Origin: Actinomycetota bacterium
GTDB lineage: Bacteria > Actinomycetota > Thermoleophilia > Gaiellales > F1-60-MAGs149
Assembly: GCA_026392355.1 (NCBI GenBank)
Contig: JAPLCF010000030.1
Location: 310,001 to 374,000, forward strand
Reading direction: 5' to 3'
DNA length: 64,000 nt
Position numbers and translations under genes: made by a program. The notes under the pieces were generated by a model. That model searched no databases. It was not told where the DNA came from and saw only the letters and a list, made by a program, of their open reading frames with translations. Below, one piece after another: positions 33,890 to 43,517 of this stretch (within the stretch, counting starts at the first letter, position 1; every line of letters starts with the position of its first letter).

Positions 33890-33952
33890 TCCCGACACGC
33901 TAGTCGACCTTATCGCGAATGCAAGACGACCAGGCGTTCGCCCACAGCCCCG

Positions 33953-34963
33953 TCAGGCAGACGCGATATCGGCGACGAGCGCATCAACGTCAGCGGGCGT
34001 CGTGTCCCACGCCGTCATCAGACGCGCCACATTGCGCGGCGCGTCCCAGATGTAGAACTGATGCGTCGCGGCGAGCGCTTCGATGCGAGCGGCAGGCAGC
34101 ACGGCGAAGACGGCGTTGGCCTCAACGGGGTAGTCGATCGAGACACCCGGAACGTCGGCGATGCCTGAGGCCAGGCGGGCGGCCATCGCATTGGCGTGGG
34201 CGGCGTGAAGACGCCACCGATCATCCGTGAGCAACGCATCCACTTGGGCGGCGACGAAGCGCATCTTCGACTGCAGCTGTGTGGCCTGCTTGCGCGCGTT
34301 CTGGATCGGGCCGCGCAGGTCGGGGTTGCGAGCCACGACAACTTCGGCACCCATCGCGCCGTTCTTGGTGAGACCGAACGAGATGATGTCGGCACCCGGC
34401 ACGACCTCCCCCAACCCGCAGCCGTTATGAACGGCGGCGTTACAGAGGCGCGCGCCATCGACGTGCAGGAGCATGTCGTGTGCGTGCGCCCAGTCGGCGA
34501 GTTCCTGGACGGCCGCGGTCGAGTAGGCCGTACCGCACTCAGTGGACTGCGTTATGCTCACGACGCGCTGGACGACGTGATGCTGCTCGCGCGAGCGCAA
34601 CGCTCCCTCAAGGAGCTCGGGCGTGAGCCGCCCGTCGGGCGTGGCAACGGTCTCGATCTTGGAGCCCGTGATGCGCTCAGGCGCGCCGGCCTCGTCGAGG
34701 TCGATGTGTGCGCCCTTGGCGGCCAGCACGCACTCCCAGCCGCGCAGGGCGAGCGACAGTGCGACGACGTTCGCCCCGGTACCTGTCAGGCACAGCGCAA
34801 AGGCGGCGTCGCCGAAGGTGTCGCGCAGGCGGGCTTCGGCAGCTTCGGTCCACGGGTCCGCCCCGTAGCCGGAGGCATGGCCGATGTTTGCCGAACTGAT
34901 CGCCTCAAGGACCTCGGGCACGAGGCCCGCGTGGTTATCGCTACCGAAGGTCATCTCAGCCAT
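33953..34963 (-). CDS. low-specificity threonine aldolase family (beta-eliminating lyase)
   Basis: FGSDNHAGLVPEVLEAI, LLHVDGARLCNAAV, ISFGLTKNGAMGAEVVV. Confidence 0.9.
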   Translation of the reverse strand: MAEMTFGSDNHAGLVPEVLEAISSANIGHASGYGADPWTEAAEARLRDTFGDAAFALCLTGTGANVVALSLALRGWECVLAAKGAHIDLDEAGAPERITGSKIETVATPDGRLTPELLEGALRSREQHHVVQRVVSITQSTECGTAYSTAAVQELADWAHAHDMLLHVDGARLCNAAVHNGCGLGEVVPGADIISFGLTKNGAMGAEVVVARNPDLRGPIQNARKQATQLQSKMRFVAAQVDALLTDDRWRLHAAHANAMAARLASGIADVPGVSIDYPVEANAVFAVLPAARIEALAATHQFYIWDAPRNVARLMTAWDTTPADVDALVADIASA

Positions 34964-35708
34964 GGCTACGACTCCGGAAGGCGAGCGCCAATGCGATCGC
35001 ACCGGCAGCGGCAACGTTGAGCGACTCGGCGCGGTCGGACTGTGGGATGCGGCAAATGACGTCGGCACGCCTACGGACGGACGTCGGCAACCCGTCGCGC
35101 TCTGCGCCGAGGGCCAGCAGCACTGGGCCACTGAAGTCCACGTCAGCGATATCCGTATCCGCATTGGCGTCGAGGGCGACCAGGCGCACGCCGGGATAGG
35201 CCTGGGCGACATCGTCGATCGGTTGCGTCGGCACGGTGAACGTGGCACCCATGGCTGCGCGCACCGCCTTGGGGCCCGTGGGATCGGCCGACGGCGCGCC
35301 CAGCACGACAACGTCGGCGGCAAAGGCGGCTGCCGAGCGCAGGAGCGTGCCGACGTTGCCTGGATCCCCGACGCCGCAGAGTGCGACACCGAGGCCCATC
35401 AGCTGCGCTGGGGCCTGCGGCAGCGACGCCGTCTTGATCACACCGATCTGGCGCGTGCCGGAGCCAAGCGACGAGAAGCTGTCGAGGATGTCGCCACGCA
35501 CCACGAGCGGTGTAAAGCCTGCACCCTGCGGCGACGGCGTCTCGTCGCGCACGAGCAGATCTTCGAAGCTGCACCCAGCGCTCAGCGCGGCTTCGACGAG
35601 GTCCTCTCCTTCGATCACGAACGCGCCAGCCTCACGCCGCGCGGACGTGCGTGCCAGCGAGCGCACGCGCAACAGCCGCGGGTTCCGCGGGCTGCGGATA
35701 GGCTCCAT
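34956..35708 (-). CDS. TrmH/SpoU family RNA methyltransferase
   Basis: IRSPRNPRLLRVRSLART, CGVGDPGNVGTLLRSAAAFAADVVVLG, LLALGAERDGLP. Confidence 0.9.
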   Translation of the reverse strand: MEPIRSPRNPRLLRVRSLARTSARREAGAFVIEGEDLVEAALSAGCSFEDLLVRDETPSPQGAGFTPLVVRGDILDSFSSLGSGTRQIGVIKTASLPQAPAQLMGLGVALCGVGDPGNVGTLLRSAAAFAADVVVLGAPSADPTGPKAVRAAMGATFTVPTQPIDDVAQAYPGVRLVALDANADTDIADVDFSGPVLLALGAERDGLPTSVRRRADVICRIPQSDRAESLNVAAAGAIALALAFRSRSHG

Positions 35709-35721
35709 CAAGGGCGTTTGC

Positions 35722-36081
35722 CTACGCGGCGAGCGCGGACTTCGCCTGCTCGGCAAGTACGCCGAACGTGGCGGGCTCGTTGAGCGCGAGATCCGCGAGG
35801 ATCTTGCGATCCGCCGTCACACCGGCCAGCTTGAGGCCGTGCATGAACTGCGAGTACGAGAGCTCGTGCTGGCGGGCGCCCGCGTTGATGCGGACGATCC
35901 AGAGCGAGCGGAAGTCGCGCTTACGGACGCGACGGTCGCGGTAGGCGTAGTTGCCCGAGCGGGCAACCTGCATCTTGGCCTGGCGGTAGAGCTTGGACTT
36001 CAAGCCCCAATAGCCGGACGCCTCTTCGAGGACCTTGCGGCGCTTCTTCTGCGCGTGAACGGAACGCTTGACGCGAGTCAT
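35722..36081 (-). CDS. rplT: 50S ribosomal protein L20
   Basis: [26 protein letters not shown]...[30 protein letters not shown]. Confidence 0.98.
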   Translation of the reverse strand: MTRVKRSVHAQKKRRKVLEEASGYWGLKSKLYRQAKMQVARSGNYAYRDRRVRKRDFRSLWIVRINAGARQHELSYSQFMHGLKLAGVTADRKILADLALNEPATFGVLAEQAKSALAA

Positions 36082-36090
36082 GCCTAAACC

Positions 36091-36288
36091 CTATCGCTTT
36101 CCGAGGAGGCGAAGCGCCTCCGGGTAATCGGCCTTGGCCATGGGCTGATCCTGGCTGAGCTGGCGGCGGCGCTTGGCCGACATCTTCCCGCGCAGGTGAG
36201 CCTCATTGGCCTTACGGCGCGTGATGGTGCCCTTGCTGGACAGCTTCATGCGCTTCTTGGCACTGGAGTTGGTCTTGACCTTCGGCAT
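36091..36288 (-). CDS. rpmI: 50S ribosomal protein L35
   Basis: MPKVKTNSSAKKRMKLSSKGTITRRKANEAHL. Confidence 0.97.
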   Translation of the reverse strand: MPKVKTNSSAKKRMKLSSKGTITRRKANEAHLRGKMSAKRRRQLSQDQPMAKADYPEALRLLGKR

Positions 36289-36305
36289 TGCAGTTCCTTT
36301 TATTC

Positions 36306-36962
36306 CTACGAGGTCGTCGTAGGCTCTTCGGCTTCCGCGGTGGGAGCCTCTTCGACTTCCGCATCCGGAGCCCCATCGGGGTCCTTCGCGGCCGCCTCCG
36401 CAGCGTCCTCCTTGAGGAGTTGCTTCGACGGAGCCAACATCATGACCATATTTCGTCCATCTTGTAGCGGTTCCGACTCGATGACCGCCATTTCCTTGAG
36501 ATCTTCGGCCAAACGGAGCAGCAATTCGCGTCCCTTTTCGGGGTGCGTCATCTCGCGTCCGCGGAACATGATGGTGACCTTGACCTTGTCATGGTTCTTC
36601 AAGAACCGCACAACATGGCCCTTCTTGGTCTCGTAATCGTGCACGCCGACCTTCGGGCGGAGCTTGATCTCTTTGATCACGATGACGTTCTGATGCTTGC
36701 GCGCCAGCTTCGCCTTCTGCTCCTGCTCGTACTTGTACTTCGAGTAGTCCATCACGCGGCAGACGGGCGGGCGCGCGTCGGCGGCGACCTCGACGAGGTC
36801 GAGGTTCTGGTTCCATGCAAACTCGAGCGCGTCGTCGCGGTCCTTGACCCCGATCTGCTCACCATCTGCGCCGATCAGGCGCACCTGCGGTACACGAATG
36901 GCCTCGTTGATGCGGGTACGCGGCTCCTCAGGGGGACGGTCGTATCCGCGGCGTGGCCTCAA
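36306..36962 (-). CDS. infC: translation initiation factor IF-3 (probable TTG start)
   Basis: [68 protein letters not shown] 8 nt before TTG at 36962. Confidence 0.95.
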   Translation of the reverse strand: MRPRRGYDRPPEEPRTRINEAIRVPQVRLIGADGEQIGVKDRDDALEFAWNQNLDLVEVAADARPPVCRVMDYSKYKYEQEQKAKLARKHQNVIVIKEIKLRPKVGVHDYETKKGHVVRFLKNHDKVKVTIMFRGREMTHPEKGRELLLRLAEDLKEMAVIESEPLQDGRNMVMMLAPSKQLLKEDAAEAAAKDPDGAPDAEVEEAPTAEAEEPTTTS

Positions 36963-37063
36963 GACTGATGCTCCGTGCGCAAGGTGGCTGATCTCCGTTC
37001 GGTGGACGCCCGGCGGAATGTAGCCCGGACGGCGTGATGGTAGCAGGGGTTCACAGACCGACT

Positions 37064-37867
37064 CTACGCCCTGTGCGACGGGTGTGCCGGTCGGCGCACG
37101 TTGCGCACACCGTAGAGCGCAATCGCACCGAGCCCAGCGAGGCTGACCGCGATCAGAATCAGCCCTTCGTGCTCGGCGAGTTGCTGATCGGACAGCGCGT
37201 AGCGAAGTAACACCGCAAACAGGAGTGCGCGCCAGGCCTCGAGCAGTTTCAACGCGTGAAGAAGCCACCACCAGCGCCGCCCACGCCCACCCCCCGTCCA
37301 CGTCCACACGTCGATTCCCGCGACGATGAAGATCGCCGGCGCATACGTAAGGATGAGCCGTGCAAAGACAGGATTGCCCTGGAGATCATGGAGAGCGATG
37401 ACCGACTCCACAAGCGTGACTCCGACGACCGCGATCGTCGCAATGACATCGACGGTTCGCGGTGGATACCCACCGGTACGACTGCCACGTGCCAGACGGT
37501 TCCACGTCCCAGCACCTGTCACTACGAGATACAGCAGTACGGCGTCAAGCCAGATGAAGAAGAGCGGCGCAGTCGTCTGGTTCGAGAAGATCGGGCGGTA
37601 GCTATCAGCGCCGAATGACGTCGCGCCGAGGGTGAGGTTTCCGAGATCAATGTTCAGAAGCTGAGTAAACATCGGGCTCAACAGGAGCGCTGCGCCCGAG
37701 GCGGCGATCAGGACCGTAAGCCACACCGCCCAACGGCCGAGTCGGCGATGGAAGGCATGCTTGGGGAGGAAAATTTGTAGCGGAAACACCACCAGGGCAG
37801 CCAGGATGCCGCCGCCGATATGAATCGGTAGCGCCACCCGGATGATGAGATCCCACATCTCAGACAT
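37064..37867 (-). CDS. multi-TM membrane protein, unknown function
   Basis: 267 aa with several hydrophobic helices ([21 protein letters not shown]...). Confidence 0.6.
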   Translation of the reverse strand: MSEMWDLIIRVALPIHIGGGILAALVVFPLQIFLPKHAFHRRLGRWAVWLTVLIAASGAALLLSPMFTQLLNIDLGNLTLGATSFGADSYRPIFSNQTTAPLFFIWLDAVLLYLVVTGAGTWNRLARGSRTGGYPPRTVDVIATIAVVGVTLVESVIALHDLQGNPVFARLILTYAPAIFIVAGIDVWTWTGGGRGRRWWWLLHALKLLEAWRALLFAVLLRYALSDQQLAEHEGLILIAVSLAGLGAIALYGVRNVRRPAHPSHRA

Positions 37868-37880
37868 CGCTGCGATGGTC

Positions 37881-39797
37881 CTAGTGGGTTGGGGTTGTCG
37901 CCCGACTATCGCGCTCGGTGACGAGCGTGTCGATCACGGAATCGAGCGGTAGCGTGCCGAGGTCGATACGGCCATGGCGGCGAACCGCCACCGCCCCCGC
38001 CTCGGCTTCGCGATCGCCAATCACCAGCATGGCAGGCACCTTCTGCGTCTCGGCTTCGGCAATGCGCTTGCCGATCGACTCGCCACGCGCATCGATCTGG
38101 ACGCGAAGGCCGGCGCTGTGCAGTGCGTCGCGCGCCATCTCCGCCGCGAGGATGTGACGATCGGAGATCGGCAGGACGACGGCCTGGACCGGGGCGAGCC
38201 AGAGCGGGAAGGCGCCTCCGTAGTGCTCGATCAAGATGCCGATGAAGCGCTCGAAGCTGCCGAGCAGCGCGCGATGGATCATCACCGGGCGATGGTCGTG
38301 GTCGTCGGCGCCGGTGTACGTCAGCTCGAAGCGCTCCGGCAGGTTGAAGTCGAGCTGCACCGTGCCGCACTGCCACGAACGACCCAGCGAGTCGGTCAGG
38401 TGAATATCGATCTTCGGGCCGTAGAACGCGCCATCGCCTTCGTTGACGCGGTACTCGATGCCACGCGCCTGCAGGACGCGGTGGAGCGCCTCCTCGGCCT
38501 TGTCCCAGATCGCGTCGTCCCCCACGCGCACCTCGGGTCGCGTGGAGAGCTCGATCTTGAAGTGCATCGCAAACAGCTCGTAGAGGTCGAGTGCGAAGCC
38601 GAGGACGTTCTGGACCTCCTCCTCGATCTGCTCGGTCGTGACGAACAGGTGCGCGTCGTCCTGCGTGATGTGCCGGACGCGCATCAGGCCATGCAGCGTG
38701 CCGGAGGGCTCGTGACGATGCACGAGGCCCACCTCGTTCATGCGCAGCGGCAGCTCGCGGTAGGAGCGGCGGTCACTCTTGAAGATCATGCAGTGCGCGG
38801 GGCAGTTCATCGGCTTCATGCCGAAGGCGCGCTCCTCGATCTCCAGCAGGTACATGTTCTCGCGGAACTTGTCCCAGTGACCCGACGTCTTCCAGAGGTC
38901 GGACGCGTAGAGGATCGGCGTCTTGACCTCTTGGTAGCCGCGCTCGCTGTTCTCCTTGCGCCACATGTCGACGAGCGTATTCCAGACGATCATGCCCTTG
39001 GGGTGCCAGAACGGCGCGCCCGGCGAAACATCGTTGAAGGAGAAGAGATCCAGCTCCTTGCCGAGGCGGCGATGGTCGCGCTTCTGTGCCTCCTCGATGT
39101 TGTGCAGGTGCTGATCGAGGTCTTCCTGCGTGAAGAACGCAGTGCCATAGACACGCGTGAGCATCGTGCGGGTCGAATCGCCGCGCCAGTACGCGCCGGC
39201 CACGTGCGTGAGCTTGAAGGCCTTGATTGGCGCCGTGTCCTGCAGATGCGGGCCGCGGCAGAGGTCGCTGAAGTCGTCCTGCGTATAGACCGTCAGCGGC
39301 TCGTCAGCAGGCAGGTCATCGATCAGTTCGACCTTGTATGCCTCGTCCTCGTCAACAAAACGCTGGCGGATCGTGTCGCGATCGGTCGTCTCGCGCGTGA
39401 AGGCGTGCTTCTGCTTGAGGATGCGGCGCATCTCGTCTTCGATGCGACGGAGGTCGGCCTCACCGATCTGCTCCGGGAACTCGAAGTCGTAGTAGAAGCC
39501 GTTATCGATAGCCGGCCCAATCGAGATCTTCACGCCGGGAAAGACGTGGCGCGTGGCCTCGGCCAGCACGTGCGCCGTGGAGTGGCGCAAGATCGGCAGG
39601 GCCTCCTCGTCGCCGACGCGCAGGATCTTCACCTTCGCGCCGTCGGGGAGCGGCAAACGCAGATCACGCACCTCCCCATCGACCTCGATGGCAGCGGTCA
39701 CCTTGGCGAGCCGCTCACCGATCGCACGAGCACAGTCGAGGCCGGTCGCGCCGTCCTCGAGCTCAAGCTCCGTGCCGTCGGGAAGATGAACCTTCAT
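37881..39797 (-). CDS. thrS: threonyl-tRNA synthetase
   Basis: TGS domain plus class II motifs: HSTAHVLAEA, MNCPAHCMIFKS, LMRVRHITQDDAHLF, FYGPKIDIHLTDSLGRSWQCGTVQLDF. Confidence 0.97.
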   Translation of the reverse strand: MKVHLPDGTELELEDGATGLDCARAIGERLAKVTAAIEVDGEVRDLRLPLPDGAKVKILRVGDEEALPILRHSTAHVLAEATRHVFPGVKISIGPAIDNGFYYDFEFPEQIGEADLRRIEDEMRRILKQKHAFTRETTDRDTIRQRFVDEDEAYKVELIDDLPADEPLTVYTQDDFSDLCRGPHLQDTAPIKAFKLTHVAGAYWRGDSTRTMLTRVYGTAFFTQEDLDQHLHNIEEAQKRDHRRLGKELDLFSFNDVSPGAPFWHPKGMIVWNTLVDMWRKENSERGYQEVKTPILYASDLWKTSGHWDKFRENMYLLEIEERAFGMKPMNCPAHCMIFKSDRRSYRELPLRMNEVGLVHRHEPSGTLHGLMRVRHITQDDAHLFVTTEQIEEEVQNVLGFALDLYELFAMHFKIELSTRPEVRVGDDAIWDKAEEALHRVLQARGIEYRVNEGDGAFYGPKIDIHLTDSLGRSWQCGTVQLDFNLPERFELTYTGADDHDHRPVMIHRALLGSFERFIGILIEHYGGAFPLWLAPVQAVVLPISDRHILAAEMARDALHSAGLRVQIDARGESIGKRIAEAETQKVPAMLVIGDREAEAGAVAVRRHGRIDLGTLPLDSVIDTLVTERDSRATTPTH

Positions 39798-39937
39798 GCG
39801 TGAGAGGCTATCAACGGCACAGCGGGCGAAGGGGCGCTCCGGGGGGGTTGAGCCCGGCCGGTGGCGCAGCCAAGCCGGGTCGCGATCAGGAGCGTCGACT
39901 CCGCTGGCCGAAGAGCTCAAACGTACAGCGGAACCCC

Positions 39938-40044
39938 GATGCTCCAAAGGGGTCAGACCCTTTCGGAGCATCATTGCGATCGTCGGCCTGTTTGGTGCTG
40001 CCAATCTGTGATGCTCCTAAAGGGTCTGACCCCTTTGGAGCATC
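39938..40044. repeat. inverted pair of 35-bp imperfect palindromes (REP/BIME-like)
   Basis: GATGCTCCAAAGGGGTCAGACCCTTTCGGAGCATC (39938-39972) and GATGCTCCTAAAGGGTCTGACCCCTTTGGAGCATC (40010-40044); reverse complement of one matches the other at 34/35. Confidence 0.8.
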
Positions 40045-40052
40045 CCCCACGA

Positions 40053-40973
40053 TCAGCCTAGGTCGAACGACGTCATGGCGTGGAACTCGCCGACACGCGT
40101 CTCGACCTCGTCGCGGGTGAGGCGCTGGACGCGCTCGGTCCCGAACTCTTCGACGTTGAACGAGGCGACGATCGAGCCATAGGCCACGGCGCGCTTGAGG
40201 TGCGCGATGTCCGGCTCGGTCTGCCCTGTCGCGGCCAGGTAACCAACGAAGCCACCGGCGAACGAGTCACCTGCGCCCGTGGGATCGAAGACCTCTTCGA
40301 GCGGATAGCCCGGCACACCGAAGAACGCGCCGTCAACGAACAATGCGGCACCGTACTCACCGCGCTTGATCACCACGATGCGCGGGCCGTGCGCCGAGAT
40401 GGCACGGGCCGCCTTGGCAAGCGTGGACTCACCCGTCAGCTGACGCGCTTCGCCGTCATTGAGAATCACGCAGTCAACTTCGCCGATCGCGCCAATCAGC
40501 GAATCCTTGGCGATTTCGATCCAGAGATTCATCGAGTCGAGCGCGACGAAGCCCGCCTGCGACTGCTTCCGAACGGAGCGCTGCAAGTCGGGGACGATGT
40601 TGCCGAGGAAGAGCACGGGCGCCTTGGCCTGCTCCGCCGACAGCTGCGGATCGAACTGTTCGAACACGCCGAGGCGCGTATCGAGCGTCTCGGCAACGTT
40701 GAGGTCGAAGCCGTACCGGCCTTCCCACGCGAATGTGGCGCCACCCGCGACGACCTGGATGCCGCTGGTGTCGATGCCGCGCTCGGCGAGCACTGGCTCG
40801 CCGTCGAAGTCATCCCCCACCACGCCGACCACGCCGACGTCGGTAAAAAGGTTGGCGGCGAGGGCAAAGTGGACCGCCGACCCCCCGAGCGCCCGGTCGC
40901 GTCGACCGAAAGGCGTCTCGAGGGTGTCGTAGGCGATCGATCCGACTGCAATGAGGCTATTCACAGTCGGCAA
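40053..40973 (-). CDS. PfkB family carbohydrate/nucleoside kinase
   Basis: GGSAVHFALAANLF, VFDPTGAGDSFAGGFVGYLA. Confidence 0.88.
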   Translation of the reverse strand: MPTVNSLIAVGSIAYDTLETPFGRRDRALGGSAVHFALAANLFTDVGVVGVVGDDFDGEPVLAERGIDTSGIQVVAGGATFAWEGRYGFDLNVAETLDTRLGVFEQFDPQLSAEQAKAPVLFLGNIVPDLQRSVRKQSQAGFVALDSMNLWIEIAKDSLIGAIGEVDCVILNDGEARQLTGESTLAKAARAISAHGPRIVVIKRGEYGAALFVDGAFFGVPGYPLEEVFDPTGAGDSFAGGFVGYLAATGQTEPDIAHLKRAVAYGSIVASFNVEEFGTERVQRLTRDEVETRVGEFHAMTSFDLG

Positions 40974-40988
40974 GGTATCACTCGGGCT

Positions 40989-41720
40989 CTAGATCTCGAG
41001 CCCTACCTTGGCGGTGCGACCGGGCATGCAGCGCACACCTTCGTGGACCTCGACCAGAGCGTCCCAGTCGCTCACCCAGATCATGCGGCGTTCGATCGAG
41101 GCGATGTCCTCGGAGCGAAGCCAGCCAGAGACCTTCGTGAGCGTCTCGCGCGTCGTGCCGGTCATCTCGGCCAGAGCGCCGTGCGTCAGGCGGACGTCGA
41201 TGCGGACGCCCTCGGGCGTGACCTTGCCGAAGTGATCGGCCAGCTCGATCACGACGCCGGCGAGGCGTGCGGGCACGGGCTGGAACGCCAGGGCGGCGAG
41301 ACGCTGCTCGGCGCCTCGTAGGCGCTGGCCGTTGGAGCGGGCCAGGTTGCGCGCCACGATCGGGTCAACGCTGGCGAGGGCCTCGATGTCGGCCGTGCTG
41401 GCGCGCAGCACATCACAGTCGACGAGGGCCTCGACCTGCTCGGTGCGGGCGTCCTCGCCGAAGGGCAGATTGCCGAAGACCATGCCGGACTCGATCAGGC
41501 CGCTGGTCAGGCAGCGACCATCGCTGTTGATGCGCACGGAGCGGGCCACGCCGTCGACCATGATGTAGGCACGCGGATCGCTGTCGGCAGCTCCAGAGAT
41601 GGTCTCGCCGCGGTCGTAGTTGCGGACGCAGAAGGCGCCGGCGGCACGAGCGATGCGGTCCTGGGACAGGCCCTCGAAGAGCGGTGTCTCGCTGATGGCG
41701 TTGAGCAGATGCGGGTTCAT
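40989..41720 (-). CDS. Crp/Fnr family transcriptional regulator
   Basis: cNMP-binding-like N-terminus; HTH RLTHGALAEMTGTTRETLTKVSGWLRSEDIASIERRMIWV. Confidence 0.88.
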   Translation of the reverse strand: MNPHLLNAISETPLFEGLSQDRIARAAGAFCVRNYDRGETISGAADSDPRAYIMVDGVARSVRINSDGRCLTSGLIESGMVFGNLPFGEDARTEQVEALVDCDVLRASTADIEALASVDPIVARNLARSNGQRLRGAEQRLAALAFQPVPARLAGVVIELADHFGKVTPEGVRIDVRLTHGALAEMTGTTRETLTKVSGWLRSEDIASIERRMIWVSDWDALVEVHEGVRCMPGRTAKVGLEI

Positions 41721-41851
41721 TGTTCGACCTCCTGTGGTCTGGCTCCCGGTTGTGATCCGGGACCCATCACCATGGTGCGAGGTCGATGTTGATCTGCCCT
41801 TGCCGCTCTGTAGCGCCTACGTTGTCCTCTATTGAGGACGGGTTCAGATTG

Positions 41852-42190
41852 TTAAGACGCTGCGTCGGTGGAGCCGAGGATCTTGTCCAGCTCGCCCTGC
41901 GCATGGAGCTCCTCAACGATGTCGCAGCCGCCGATCAGCTCGCCACCGACGAACAGTTGCGGCGTGGTCGGCCAGCTCGAGTACGCAGTGAGCTGCTGGC
42001 GAATGCGGGGATCCGGCAGGATGTCGACGGCGATGAACTCCACGCCGCTATCGATGACGCGCTCGGCGACGCGGGCGGAAAATCCGCAGCGCGGCTCCTC
42101 CGGGGTGCCCTTCATAAAGAGGGCGACGCGGTTGCCGGTGACGATGGAGACGATCTCGTCGTAGATCTGCTCGTCGCTCATGACGCTCAT
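41852..42190 (-). CDS. grxD: monothiol glutaredoxin (Grx4 type)
   Basis: VALFMKGTPEEPRCGFSARV, WPTTPQLFVGGELIGGCDIVEEL. Confidence 0.93.
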   Translation of the reverse strand: MSVMSDEQIYDEIVSIVTGNRVALFMKGTPEEPRCGFSARVAERVIDSGVEFIAVDILPDPRIRQQLTAYSSWPTTPQLFVGGELIGGCDIVEELHAQGELDKILGSTDAAS

Positions 42191-42435
42191 GCGGGTGCTC
42201 CAGGCTCGAGTGTGACAGTGGTGATAGAGAGTGCGTGAATCGCGCCCGAGTCCATGTGCTCTTGGACGGCCGCGTAGATCATCTTGTGCTGTTCGATCAG
42301 GCTCTTGCCGGCGAACTGCTCGGCCTCGACCCGAACGGCGAGGTGGTCGCCGCCAGCGCCCATGAAGTCCGAGACGTCCGCGCGGCTTCCCGGCAGATGG
42401 GCCTCAATCAGGTCTTGGACGACGGTCAGATCCAC
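42187..42435 (-). CDS. bolA: BolA family protein
   Basis: GAGGDHLAVRVEAEQFAGKSLIEQHKMIYAAVQEHMDSGAIHALSITT; overlaps grxD start. Confidence 0.88.
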   Translation of the reverse strand: MDLTVVQDLIEAHLPGSRADVSDFMGAGGDHLAVRVEAEQFAGKSLIEQHKMIYAAVQEHMDSGAIHALSITTVTLEPGAPA

Positions 42436-43517
42436 GGGGGCAGCGTAGCGGAGGATCGCGGTAGGTTCGGCACCTGCGGAGGTGCCGCGACGACGCCACC
42501 AAGGCGCGGCACGATCCACGCGCTGGCCGCCGGCAGAAATGGCGCAGCAGCCGGATTGGCGGTGCCCGGGTCGAGCACGAGGCGCCAACGCGCTGCCGCC
42601 CATGCACCGCGGGTGCGGCAGCTACCGCGTAGGCGACCATTGACTCGGCTCGTGACACGCTCGCCGAAACGGCACACTGAGGTACCGGTGCGATCGCCGG
42701 GCAGTTTGCCCTCCCAGCTGAGCCGCAGACCCGCCACACCTGGCGCGATCACGCTTCCCGACAGGATGCGGAGATCGCGGATCAGCCTCCGCCCCCCACC
42801 GTCGCGACCGTCCGGCTGTGCGCCCAGCACGACATAAATACGAGGCCGCACACCTACAAGGCCCAACGCAATCCGCTGTGCAGCCTCACCCTGCAGTGCG
42901 ACCTCAAGCCACACGTGCGCATTGACCGTCGGGGTGACATCGGCCGCGATGCGCCCAGTCTCATCGATCGACACAGGCGCCTCGACGGTCGCGTAGGTCG
43001 GGACGGTCGGCTCGAGCACGAGCCGGAGGTCGGCGGTGGCGAACTCGGGGGCGAGACGGCCGATCAGTCGCGCCGAGGCTCCGGCGACGACCGTCCAGCG
43101 ATCAAGGCTCGCTGGCGCGCCTGGCGTGGCACCGACCCGTACAACCTGTGTGACGCGCGCTGGGCCGTAGGCGACGGCAGCCGTGGGTTCAGACCATCCT
43201 TCATCCCTACCCGTCGCGGTCTCGACCACGACATGAACGCGCAGCCGGTGCCCAAGGTCTACGACGGTCGGCACGTAGACGCTCTCGTGCGCGTCGGTGA
43301 TCTCGGTGAATCGGTTGCCATCGGAACGCTCCCACGTGATGGTCATGTCGTCACTGGTTGCCTCGTCCACCTGCGCCGCGAGGACAGCAAGGCGTTCACC
43401 CACGTGCGGCTGTCCAGCGATCGTCGGCGGCTCGACGAGCGTGGGCGCGGCCTGCGCCAATCCGGTGAAGAGCAGTACGGCGATGACCGCCGCACCGGCG
43501 ACGCGAATCAGCGGCAT
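42426..43517 (-). CDS. secreted Ig-like/PKD-like protein, unknown function
   Basis: Signal peptide MPLIRVAGAAVIAVLLFTGLAQAAP; beta-rich APTLVEPPTIAGQPHVGERL. Confidence 0.6.
   Translation of the reverse strand: MPLIRVAGAAVIAVLLFTGLAQAAPTLVEPPTIAGQPHVGERLAVLAAQVDEATSDDMTITWERSDGNRFTEITDAHESVYVPTVVDLGHRLRVHVVVETATGRDEGWSEPTAAVAYGPARVTQVVRVGATPGAPASLDRWTVVAGASARLIGRLAPEFATADLRLVLEPTVPTYATVEAPVSIDETGRIAADVTPTVNAHVWLEVALQGEAAQRIALGLVGVRPRIYVVLGAQPDGRDGGGRRLIRDLRILSGSVIAPGVAGLRLSWEGKLPGDRTGTSVCRFGERVTSRVNGRLRGSCRTRGAWAAARWRLVLDPGTANPAAAPFLPAASAWIVPRLGGVVAAPPQVPNLPRSSATLPPWI

Noticed and set aside
37974-39803. 609-aa + strand ORF
   Set aside because: Antisense to thrS, which is unambiguous.
39800-39937. 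T-box leader for thrS
   Set aside because: No recognisable T-box sequence, and TAGCCT-N7-ATG suggests a leaderless start.
41735-41775. GTGAT-N9-ATCAC as autoregulatory CRP site upstream of the Crp/Fnr gene
   Set aside because: Arm spacing is wrong for the GTGA-N6-TCAC geometry; likely chance.
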